Positions 36,182 to 43,405 of a stretch of 64,000 nucleotides of DNA are shown piece by piece. The notes beneath the pieces were generated by a model. That model was given only the letters and a program-made list of their open reading frames with translations, made no database searches and was not told the DNA's origin. Each line of letters opens with the position of its first letter. The stretch's first letter is position 1. Source of the DNA: [Streptosporangium] indianense (GTDB taxonomy: Bacteria; Actinomycetota; Actinomycetes; Streptomycetales; Streptomycetaceae); NCBI RefSeq assembly GCF_021474405.1, contig NZ_JAKEIO010000002.1:1-64000 (forward strand), given 5' to 3'. Made by a program: the position numbers and the translations under genes.

Positions 36182-36634
36182 TCAGCGCTGGTACAGCCCC
36201 ACCAGCGTCCCGTCCGCGATGCGGCGCTTGTCGACCTCCTCGTGCACCTGGTCGGCACGCGGCGCGTCGGGCAGGACACACGGTTCGGACAGGGCGTAGA
36301 GCCGGAAGACGTAGTGATGGGCGTCGTCACCCGGCGGCGGATGCGGACCGCCCCAGCCGTGCTGGCCGTAGCCGTTGACGAGTTCCGTGCCGCCCGGTGG
36401 GCTCTGCCCGGCCTCGACGCCGTGGCTGCGCGGGTCGATACCGACCACGACCCAGTGCGTGAAGATGCCCGACGGGGCGTCGGGGTCCTCGCACAGCAGG
36501 ACCAGTTCCGTCGCGTCGTCCGGTACACCGCTCCAGGACAGCGGCGGAGAGACGTTGGGTCCCTCGTACGCGTACCGGCGCGCGATGAAGGAGTGGTCGT
36601 TGAACGCGTTGCTGCTGAGTTCGATGCCGGTCAT
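36182..36634 (-). CDS. YbhB/YbcL-family PEBP-like protein
   Basis: The 150-residue protein fits the bacterial phosphatidylethanolamine-binding/Raf-kinase-inhibitor-like family: FIARRYAYEGPNVSPPLSWSGVPDDATELVLLCEDPDAPSGIFTHWVVVGIDP contains the DPDAP ligand site and the HW pair, and GQHGWGGPHPPPGDDAHHYVFRLYAL the second. Its function in bacteria is unclear. The ATG at 36634 replaces a longer frame starting at 36670. Confidence 0.88.
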   Translation of the reverse strand: MTGIELSSNAFNDHSFIARRYAYEGPNVSPPLSWSGVPDDATELVLLCEDPDAPSGIFTHWVVVGIDPRSHGVEAGQSPPGGTELVNGYGQHGWGGPHPPPGDDAHHYVFRLYALSEPCVLPDAPRADQVHEEVDKRRIADGTLVGLYQR

Positions 36635-36741
36635 GTGCCCCGGGGTACCCCCGAGGGCTCCGGGGCACACGGTTCGGGACCGATCCCCCGGGTACCCGCC
36701 AGGGCGGGCCGGACCGAGGCGGGGGAGAGAGGAGCCCGACG

Positions 36742-37761
36742 ATGTCTCCCCTGGCAGCAGACTCCGCGACGGACGTCCGCGAGGACCGGCGCGCCCCCGC
36801 CCGCACCGCCCGGCTGCGCAGCCGTATCCCCGAGCCCGACGAGGAGCCCGACCTGCTCGGCCAGTACCTCGCGCAGATCTCGGCGACGGCGCTGCTCACC
36901 GCTGAGGACGAGGTGTGGCTGGCCCGGCGGATGGAGACCGGCGTGGGGGCGCTGGAGGAGCTCGACCGGGCCGACGCCGGGGAGCATCACCTCGCGGCTT
37001 CCCGGCGCCGGGAACTGGAGGAGGCCGTCCGCGACGGGCAGGCCGCCAAGGACCACATGGTCCGGGCGAACCTCCGGCTCGTGGTGTCGATGGCCAAACG
37101 GCACGCCCACCGCGGTCTGCCCCTGCTGGACGTCATCCAGGAGGGCAACCTGGGGCTGATCCGGGCCGTGGAGAAGTTCGACCACACCAAGGGCTTCAAG
37201 TTTTCCACGTACGCGACCTGGTGGATCCGCCAGGCCATCGAACGTGGCCTGGCCGCGCATGCGCGTTCCGTCCGGCTGCCGATGCACGTCGTGGAACAGC
37301 TGCAGAAGATCGCCAAGGTCGAGCGGCGCCTCCGGCTCGACCTGGAGCGTGAGCCGACCGTCGAGGAGGTGGCTCGCGAGAGCGGCTTGGCCGAGGACCG
37401 GATCGGCTGGCTGCGCCACGTCGGACGGGACGCGGTCAGCCTGGACACGCCGGTCGACGAGAAGGGCGAGACGGTCGTCGGCGACCTCATCGCCGACACC
37501 GAGGTGCTCCAGGCTCCGGAGGTGGCCGAGTTCCGGGCGCTCGCCGAGGAACTCCGCGAGGCCGTCGGCACGCTCGCGCCCCGCGAGGCCATGATCCTCA
37601 GCCTGCGGTACGGACTGCACGACGGGCACACCCGCACGCTGAACGAGGTCGCCCGGCGCGTGGGTCTGACCCGGGAGCGGGTGCGCCAGCTGGAGAAGGA
37701 GTCGCTCGCGAGGCTGCGGGAGCCGGAGAGCCGCGAACGGCTCGTGGCATGGGCGGGCTGA
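36742..37761 (+). CDS. hrdC: Group 2 RNA polymerase sigma factor HrdC
   Basis: The 339-residue factor has sigma-70 regions 1.2 (LLGQYLAQISATALLTAEDEVWLARRMETG), 2 (NLRLVVSMAKRHAHRGLPLLDVIQEGNLGLIRAVEKFDHTKGFKFSTYATWWIRQAI), 3 (LPMHVVEQLQKIAKVERRL) and 4 (MILSLRYGLHDGHTRTLNEVARRVGLTRERVRQLEKESLARLR). It lacks the long N-terminal region of HrdB. Length and position between homologues of SCO0885 and SCO0920 point to HrdC rather than HrdA or HrdD; region 2.4 would recognise promoters like those of HrdB. GAGAGGAG precedes the ATG. A minisatellite follows its stop. Confidence 0.83.
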   Translation: MSPLAADSATDVREDRRAPARTARLRSRIPEPDEEPDLLGQYLAQISATALLTAEDEVWLARRMETGVGALEELDRADAGEHHLAASRRRELEEAVRDGQAAKDHMVRANLRLVVSMAKRHAHRGLPLLDVIQEGNLGLIRAVEKFDHTKGFKFSTYATWWIRQAIERGLAAHARSVRLPMHVVEQLQKIAKVERRLRLDLEREPTVEEVARESGLAEDRIGWLRHVGRDAVSLDTPVDEKGETVVGDLIADTEVLQAPEVAEFRALAEELREAVGTLAPREAMILSLRYGLHDGHTRTLNEVARRVGLTRERVRQLEKESLARLREPESRERLVAWAG

Positions 37762-37778
37762 CCTCCGGCACACCCCGC

Positions 37779-38004
37779 CTCACGCGGCCGACGCCGCACC
37801 TGACGCGGTCGGGCCCGCACCTGGCGCGGTCCGCTCCTGACGCGGTCGAGCCCGCTCCTGGCGCGGCCGGGCCTGCACCTGACGCGGTCGGGTCCGCTCC
37901 TGGCGCGGTCGGGTCCGCTCCTGGCGCGGCCGGGCCTGCACCTGACGCGGTCGGGTCCGCTCCTGACGCGGTCGGGTCCGTTCCTCACGCGGTCGGCGTC
38001 GCGA
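37779..38004. repeat. 21-bp minisatellite, about 11 units, between hrdC and the CapA gene
   Basis: Consensus CTGACGCGGTCGGGTCCGCTC repeats in direct orientation with variants CTGGCGCGG and CCGGGCCTGCAC. Ten units are 21 bp long and one (37821-37836) is 16 bp. The array fills nearly all of the 223-bp gap between the convergent hrdC and CapA-family genes; its last unit covers the CapA stop codon. Confidence 0.9.
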
Positions 38005-39091
38005 CGACCAGCGAACCGTCGGCCGCCACCCGTACCTGCACTCCACCACTGATCCGGTCCAGCGTGGCGCGCAGCCAGGCACGGTCCGCCCCGGACGCGG
38101 GCTCCAGCCGCATCCGCCGGACCCGGAACGGCACCATGCGCAGCCCCGCCAGGCGCCCGCTGTCCGCCTCGACCGACACGAGGAAGGCCACACGCAGGTC
38201 GTCGCGGTACTCCTCGTAGCCGGAGATGCCCTCGTAGTCGTCGACGAAGTCGCCACAGCCGTACAGGACCAGCCGGCCCCGGTACACCTCCAGCGGCCGG
38301 GGGTGGTGCGAGGAGTGCCCGTGGACCACGTCGGCCCCGCCGTCGATCAGCGCGTGCGCGAAACGGACCTGCTCCCGGGGCACGCGGAATCCCCAGTTCG
38401 AGCCCCAGTGCACGGACACCACCGTCAGGTCACCGGACCGGCCCAGCCGCCGCACCACGGTGTCGGCCGCGGCCGGCGAGAGATCGGGCAGGTACGCGAC
38501 GCCCGGCCGGCCCGCTGTCGCCGCCCAGCCGGACGGGACACCGCTGGAGTGCGCTCCGAGGGCGAACACCCGCAGCCGCCGGCCACCGGGCAGCGGGACG
38601 ACCGCCGGTGCGTACGCCTCCTCGGCGTCGCGGCCCGCGCCCGCCGTCCGCAGGCCCGCCCGGGCCAGGGTGTCCAGGGTCTCCAGCAGGCCCCCGCGCC
38701 CGAAGTCCAGGACGTGGTTGTTGGCGAGGACGGTCACGTCCGGCCGGACCACGGCGAGGGCCGGCAGGTTCGCCGGGTGCATCCGGTAGTGGATCTCCTT
38801 GCCGGGCGCGAAGGTGCCCGCGCGGGTCACCGACGTCTCCAGGTTCACGATCCGCGCGTCCGGGGCGGCCTCGTCCAGAACGCCGAGCGCCGCACCCCAC
38901 GGCCACGACGCGGGCGCGGGGACGGGCACCGGGCCGTGCGCCGACTCCGCCAGCCGGACGTAGGAGCGCGCGTCCTCCACGTACGCCTCCCGCAGTGCCG
39001 GGTCACCGGGGTGCGCGAGGATCTGGTCGACGCCGCGCCCGAGCATCACGTCACCGCACAGGAACAGCGTCACGACACCGCCGCCCACCAC
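37985..39091 (-). CDS. CapA-family (poly-gamma-glutamate capsule-like) metallophosphoesterase
   Basis: The 368-residue protein shows the CapA/PgsA fold: TLFLCGDVMLGRGVD with the metal-binding GDVM, VNLETSVTR, VTVLANNHVLDFGRGGLLETLDTL (NNH motif), VHWGSNW and DVVHGHSSHHPRPLEVYRGRLVLYGCGDFVDDY (HGHSSH). It has no visible signal peptide or membrane helix, unlike PgsA. The true role is uncertain; relatives need not make polyglutamate. The start is one of two adjacent GTGs (39091, 39088), and a later GTG at 39073 is possible. Its 3' end runs into the minisatellite. Confidence 0.8.
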   Translation of the reverse strand: MVGGGVVTLFLCGDVMLGRGVDQILAHPGDPALREAYVEDARSYVRLAESAHGPVPVPAPASWPWGAALGVLDEAAPDARIVNLETSVTRAGTFAPGKEIHYRMHPANLPALAVVRPDVTVLANNHVLDFGRGGLLETLDTLARAGLRTAGAGRDAEEAYAPAVVPLPGGRRLRVFALGAHSSGVPSGWAATAGRPGVAYLPDLSPAAADTVVRRLGRSGDLTVVSVHWGSNWGFRVPREQVRFAHALIDGGADVVHGHSSHHPRPLEVYRGRLVLYGCGDFVDDYEGISGYEEYRDDLRVAFLVSVEADSGRLAGLRMVPFRVRRMRLEPASGADRAWLRATLDRISGGVQVRVAADGSLVVATPTA

Positions 39092-39121
39092 TCCACGGTA
39101 GGCGTGCCCCGGCCGCCGGGG

Positions 39122-39574
39122 TCAGGCCTCGACCCTCACCGCGCACGACCAGCCGTACGGATCGGGCCACATCCGCAGATCGTCCCAGGCCACCGCCGGG
39201 ACCGCGCCCGTGACCTCCACGTCCGCGAGGCCGGCGACCGCCAGCCGTACGTCCAGTCCGCCGTCGGCCTCGTCCGCCTCCACGTCGACGGGCACCTGAC
39301 CGTAGACCTCCAGCCGGAAGAGCACCTCGTCCAGCAGCGCGGCGAGCAGGTCGTCGTCGCAGGCTTCCGGCAGCCTCACCCGGTCCACGGCGGTGGGCCG
39401 CACCCGGGAGACGTCCGCGAAACACTCGACCACCGCCAGGACGGCCTCCGCCAGACAGTGCTCTCTGCACGCCGCCCACGCCTCGATCCGGATGTCGCCG
39501 GGATGCGGCACCGCCCGGTGCCCCCACTCGCCCGGCTGCCGCCCTTGCCCTCCGTCGCTCGTGTCACCACCCAT
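39122..39574 (-). CDS. Archease
   Basis: The 150-residue protein matches the archease family: GHRAVPHPGDIRIEAWAACREHCLAEAVLAVVECFADVSRVR, a central LLAALLDEVLFRLEVYGQVPVDVEADEADGGLDVRLA, and the end AVAWDDLRMWPDPYGWSCAVRVEA. Archease activates the RNA ligase RtcB in tRNA splicing and RNA repair. No rtcB is in the window. The ATG at 39574 has AGG eight bases upstream. It follows a broken DJ-1/PfpI gene. Confidence 0.82.
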   Translation of the reverse strand: MGGDTSDGGQGRQPGEWGHRAVPHPGDIRIEAWAACREHCLAEAVLAVVECFADVSRVRPTAVDRVRLPEACDDDLLAALLDEVLFRLEVYGQVPVDVEADEADGGLDVRLAVAGLADVEVTGAVPAVAWDDLRMWPDPYGWSCAVRVEA

Positions 39575-39629
39575 CCACATCGCCTGCCCGAGGCCCGCCC
39601 ACCCATGCGGCCCCGAACCGGCACGCCAC

Positions 39630-39905
39630 TCAAACGGGCTCGTCCGCCAGGTAGGGCGGCGCCGGGTCGTACTGGATGCAGCGCCGCACCGCCCGCGCGT
39701 GCTCCCGGCCGTGCAGCCGCCCGACCAGCCACAACGCACTGTCGATCCCGGCCGATACGCCCTGGCTGGTGACCAGGTGGCCATCGACCACGTAGCGGGC
39801 GTCCCGGACCACGGTCACGTCCCCCCGCGCCTCCAAGGTGTCCTCCTGGCTCCAGTGCGTGGCGACCCGGCGCCCCCGGGCGGGTCCGGCGGCATGCAGC
39901 GTGCC
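39630..39905 (-). pseudogene. C-terminal remnant of a DJ-1/PfpI family gene
   Basis: In one frame, from a TGA just above 39905, the sequence reads GTLHAAGPARGRRVATHWSQ, then VTVVRDARYVVDGHLVTSQGVSAGIDSALWLVGRLHG and IQYDPAPPYLADEPV, the C-terminal half of DJ-1/PfpI (isonitrile-hydratase-like) proteins. About 100 N-terminal residues, including the nucleophile-elbow Cys, are missing, and an in-frame stop precedes the fragment. A TTG at 39836 could start a 68-residue peptide, which should not be functional. Confidence 0.72.
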
Positions 39906-40039
39906 TCACGTTCCACCGGCGCGCGGCGTGGCGTCAACGACACGCACCCCACAGATCGCGCCATGGGACGTCCGGCCCGGCGTGGGTACCACGGACAACG
40001 GGGGAGGAGAAGGCCGAAGCGGGGGAGAGGAGGCTGACG

Positions 40040-40714
40040 ATGATCTCCCGGACGGTCACCCTGCCCGTCGGCGGTGCCGGCATCACCGGCGACCTGATGG
40101 TGCCGCCGGACGCCCGAGCGGTCGTGCTCTTCGCGCACGGCAGCGGCAGCTCCCGGCACAGCCCCCGCAACCGCGAGGTCGCCGCCGGTCTGCGCGCGGC
40201 CCGGCTCGGCACCCTGCTGATCGACCTGCTCACCGAGGAGGAGGAACGCCAGGACGCCGTCACCGGCGAACTCCGCTTCGACATCCCCCTGTTGGGCCGT
40301 CGGCTGGTGGCCGCCCTGGACTGGCTGGCGCAGGACCGGGACACCTCGGGCCTGCCCGTCGTCCTGTTCGGCGCCAGCACCGGCGCGGGCGCGGCCCTGG
40401 TCGCCGCCGCACACCGTCCCGACCGGGTACGGGGTGTCGTCTCGCGCGGCGGACGGCCCGACCTGGCGGGCGACGCGCTGGACGCCGTCCGGGTCCCGGT
40501 GCTGCTGATCGTGGGCGGCCGGGACACGCACGTGCTGCGGCTCAACGAGGAGGCGGCCCGTCGGCTGCCCGGCCCGCACTCCCTGCACGTGGTGCCCGGC
40601 GCCACCCACCTGTTCGAGGAACCCGGCGCACTGGACCAGGTCACCGCCACCGCCCGGCAATGGTGCGACGAGCAGCTGACACGAAGCGGAGGTGACCGTC
40701 ATGCGGTTCCGTGA
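40040..40714 (+). CDS. Alpha/beta hydrolase, dienelactone-hydrolase-like
   Basis: The 224-residue protein has an alpha/beta hydrolase core: ARAVVLFAHGSGSSRHSPRNREVAAGLRAA, nucleophile Ser in VVLFGASTGAGAAL, Asp in LLIVGGRDTHVL and His in PGATHLFEE. Substrate is unknown. Its gene overlaps the phosphoribosyltransferase gene by 14 bases, a pairing seen in other actinobacteria. GAGAGGAGG precedes the ATG. Confidence 0.84.
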   Translation: MISRTVTLPVGGAGITGDLMVPPDARAVVLFAHGSGSSRHSPRNREVAAGLRAARLGTLLIDLLTEEEERQDAVTGELRFDIPLLGRRLVAALDWLAQDRDTSGLPVVLFGASTGAGAALVAAAHRPDRVRGVVSRGGRPDLAGDALDAVRVPVLLIVGGRDTHVLRLNEEAARRLPGPHSLHVVPGATHLFEEPGALDQVTATARQWCDEQLTRSGGDRHAVP

Positions 40715-41345
40715 CCGCCGGCAGGCCGGTGAGGAACTGGCCGAAACACTGCGCACCCGGCAGCGTGCAGGGGAGCTGCCCGATCCACTCGTGCTCGCTC
40801 TGCCCCGCGGCGGGGTCGCCGTGGCGCGCGAGGTCGCCGCCGCGCTGGACGCTCCGCTCGACGTGCTCGTCGTACGGAAGATCGGGGCGCCCCGCCACGA
40901 GGAGCTCGGCGTCGGCGCGATGGCGGGGGACGAGGTGCCCCTCCTCGACGCGGACGCCCTGCGCCACCTGGGGATCCGTGAGGCCGCCCTCGCCCCCGTC
41001 ATCGAGCGCGAACGCGCCGAACTGCGGCGCCGCGAGCGGCTGTACCGGCAGGGCCGGCCGGCCCCTGACCTGCGAGGGCGGACCGTGATCGTCGTCGACG
41101 ACGGCCTGGCGACCGGCTCCACCGCCCGTGCCGCGGTGCGCCACGTACGCCGTCAGGCACCCGCGCGGGTGCTGCTGGCCGCGCCCGTCTGCTCCCCGGA
41201 AGGAGCCGACGCGCTGCGCGCCGAGGCCGACGAGGTGATCTGTCTGCACCGGCCGGCCGCGTTCATGGCCGTGGGGCTGTGGTACGAGAACTTCGAGCAA
41301 CTGACGGACCAGGACGTCCTGGAGGCGCTGCGCGTGCCCCATTGA
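40701..41345 (+). CDS. Phosphoribosyltransferase-domain protein
   Basis: The 214-residue protein has a type I phosphoribosyltransferase fold: FRDRRQAGEELAETLR, DPLVLALPRGGVAVAREVAAALDAPLDVLVVRKIGAP, and the PRPP loop VIVVDDGLATGSTARAAVRHVR. Members of this group rarely have a known base substrate. The ATG at 40701 lies eight bases after GGAGG; the GTG at 40692 overlaps that site. It is co-transcribed with the hydrolase. Confidence 0.84.
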   Translation: MRFRDRRQAGEELAETLRTRQRAGELPDPLVLALPRGGVAVAREVAAALDAPLDVLVVRKIGAPRHEELGVGAMAGDEVPLLDADALRHLGIREAALAPVIERERAELRRRERLYRQGRPAPDLRGRTVIVVDDGLATGSTARAAVRHVRRQAPARVLLAAPVCSPEGADALRAEADEVICLHRPAAFMAVGLWYENFEQLTDQDVLEALRVPH

Positions 41346-41439
41346 CCCGTGGCTCAGCTCACAGGAGTGGCGAAAACAAGCCACACGGGCGACGATGCGC
41401 CCTCCCCAGTCCCGCCAGGCGGCCGCCGCGGGGCTGCGC

Positions 41440-42630
41440 TCAGACGACCCCCTCCGCGCGCAGGGCCGCCACCTCCTCATCGGTGCGGCCCAGTTCGGCG
41501 AGGATCGCGCCCGTGTGCTCGCCCACCGCCGGTACGGGGTCCATGCGCGCGGGCAGACCGGCCAGGTCGGCGGGCGGGAGCAGCGCCTCCACGGTGGCGC
41601 CCGGCACCTCGACCTCGCTCCAGCGGCCCCGCGCGGCCAGCACGGGGTGGTCCAGGAAGGCGGCCACGTCGTTGACCCCGGCGCAGGCGATGCCGATGCG
41701 GTCCAGGTCCTTGAGGATCTCGTCGGAGCCGGAGCGGCGGACCCGCTCGGCGACGAGGGCGTTGAGCTCATCGCGGTGGGCGACGCGGTCGGACCCGGTG
41801 GCGAAACGCGGATCCTCGGCCAGCTCCGGCCGGCCGAGGAACTCCGCGCACAGTGCCACCCATTCGCGCTCGTTCTGGATGGAGAACAGCACCTCCTTGC
41901 CGTCGGCGGCGGCGTACGTCCCGTACGGCGCGATGGTGGCGTGCTGGGTGCCGAGCCGCGGGGGCTGGGTGCCGCCGTGGCGGGTGTAGTAGGCGGGCTG
42001 GCCCATCCACTCCGCGAGCGCCTCGAACAGGGACACCTCCACCGGGTGGGCCTCGCCGGTGGTGGCCCGCGTGTACAGGGCCGTGAGGATGCCGCTGTAG
42101 GCGTACATCCCGGCGGCGATGTCGGCCACGGAGATCCCCGTCCGGGCGGTCCCCTCGGGGGTCCCGGTCAGCGACACCAGCCCGGTCTGGCACTGCACGA
42201 GCAGGTCGTAGGCCTTGCGGTCGGACCAGGGGCCGGTCGTGCCGTAGCCGGAGATCGTGCACGGGATCAGGCCCGGCCGGCGGCTGGTGACCGCGGCGGC
42301 GTCGAGACCGAGCCGGGCGGCGGCGCCCGGGGCGAGGTTCTGCACGAAGACGTCGGCGCCGTCGAGGAGGTCGTGGAGGATCTCGTGGCCGCGGGGGTCC
42401 TTCAGATCGAGGGTGAGGGACTCCTTGGAGCGGTTGAGCCAGACGAAGTAGCTGGAGTGCCCGTGCACGGTCGTGTCGTACCGGCGGGCGAAGTCGCCGT
42501 CGCCCGGCCGCTCCACTTTGATCACCCTGGCTCCGAGGTCGGCGAGCTGCCGCGTGGCGTAGGGCGCGGCCACGGCCTGCTCCAGACTGACCACCGTCAC
42601 CCCGGCCAGGGGGTACCGCTGCACACTCAT
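41440..42630 (-). CDS. CaiB/BaiF-family (class III) CoA-transferase
   Basis: The 396-residue protein has family landmarks: LEQAVAAPYATRQLADLGARVIKVERPGDGDFARRYD, YFVWLNRSKESLTLDLKDPRG, CTISGYGTTGPWSDRKAYDLLVQ and the catalytic Asp170 in GISVADIAAGMYA. It swaps CoA between acyl groups; citramalate- or succinate-type donors are common, but none can be named. It faces the phosphoribosyltransferase gene. The 775-bp region above its start (42631-43405) holds no gene that I can support. Confidence 0.88.
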   Translation of the reverse strand: MSVQRYPLAGVTVVSLEQAVAAPYATRQLADLGARVIKVERPGDGDFARRYDTTVHGHSSYFVWLNRSKESLTLDLKDPRGHEILHDLLDGADVFVQNLAPGAAARLGLDAAAVTSRRPGLIPCTISGYGTTGPWSDRKAYDLLVQCQTGLVSLTGTPEGTARTGISVADIAAGMYAYSGILTALYTRATTGEAHPVEVSLFEALAEWMGQPAYYTRHGGTQPPRLGTQHATIAPYGTYAAADGKEVLFSIQNEREWVALCAEFLGRPELAEDPRFATGSDRVAHRDELNALVAERVRRSGSDEILKDLDRIGIACAGVNDVAAFLDHPVLAARGRWSEVEVPGATVEALLPPADLAGLPARMDPVPAVGEHTGAILAELGRTDEEVAALRAEGVV

Positions 42631-43020
42631 GCCTCAAGCTCCCGATCGTGTACGGAGGGCGCTCGGACAGTCTGCCGCAGCGCGGCGGCGAGAAGGCGGC
42701 CCGCCGACGCGATCCGGATCACGCCGGTGGGCGGTTTCACCGGCGGGGGTGTCGCTGACGTGCGGCTTCGCCGACGCGTGGCTTCCACCGACGTGCCGCG
42801 TGGCTGTCGCGCGGCGGCCGGTGGTGGTCCCGGGGTGTTCAGAGGTGGCGGTGACGACGGCGTTCAGGAGTGCCGCAGGCTCGACGCGGCGCCCGTACGA
42901 ACGCGGCGACGGCCCCGGGCGACGGCCCTGCTGCGACGGTCACGTGGCGACCAGGCAGCGAGCATGCGACCACTGCCGGACTCACCGGCCAGGGGAGCGG
43001 CCTGCCGCCACCCGGCCCGA

Positions 43021-43226
43021 CCGGACCCGCAGGAACTCCGCCGCTTAGCGGAGCCCGCCGCGCGGCCCGGCGGTACCGCAGCGCACGCCGCTTCGTGGGG
43101 CCCGCCGCCCGGCCCGGCCGGACCCGCAGGAACTCCGCCGCTTCGTGGGGCCCGCCGCCCGGCCCGGCGGGGCCGCAGCGCACGCCGCTTCGTGGGGCCC
43201 GCCGCCCGGCCCGGCGGGACCGCAGA
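43021..43226. repeat. About 48-bp tandem repeat, roughly four units
   Basis: A unit containing CTTCGTGGGGCCCGCCGCCC and GGCCCGGC recurs at 43091, 43141 and 43188, with a diverged unit at 43043, giving periods of 47-50 bp. The array occupies the middle of the gene-free stretch 42631-43405 upstream of the PAS/PP2C phosphatase; the rest of that stretch showed no gene or clear signal. Confidence 0.8.
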
Positions 43227-43405
43227 GCTGCGCCGCCCAGCCCGCCGGTCTGGCCGGACTCGCAGGGACTCGGTCGCCCGGCCCGGCCCCACCCGCTGGG
43301 ACTCAGTCGTCTCGCAGGGCCCGCCGACCACCCCCGCTATACCCTTTCCTATTACTCAGGCCGATTGATGCGGATCGGTAGTCATCCGGCAGGGATGAGA
43401 ATGCG

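Noticed and set aside
37779..38004. CRISPR array
   Set aside because: Units are adjacent without unique spacers and no cas gene is nearby, so it is a minisatellite.
37780..38256. Repeat-encoded peptide with RTRPRQ units from the 21-bp array
   Set aside because: The period is a multiple of three, so every frame is repetitive; no start signal or real protein pattern is present.
42629..43048. 139-codon frame in the gene-free stretch upstream of the phosphatase
   Set aside because: Arg-rich composition, no motif, and it runs into the tandem repeat.
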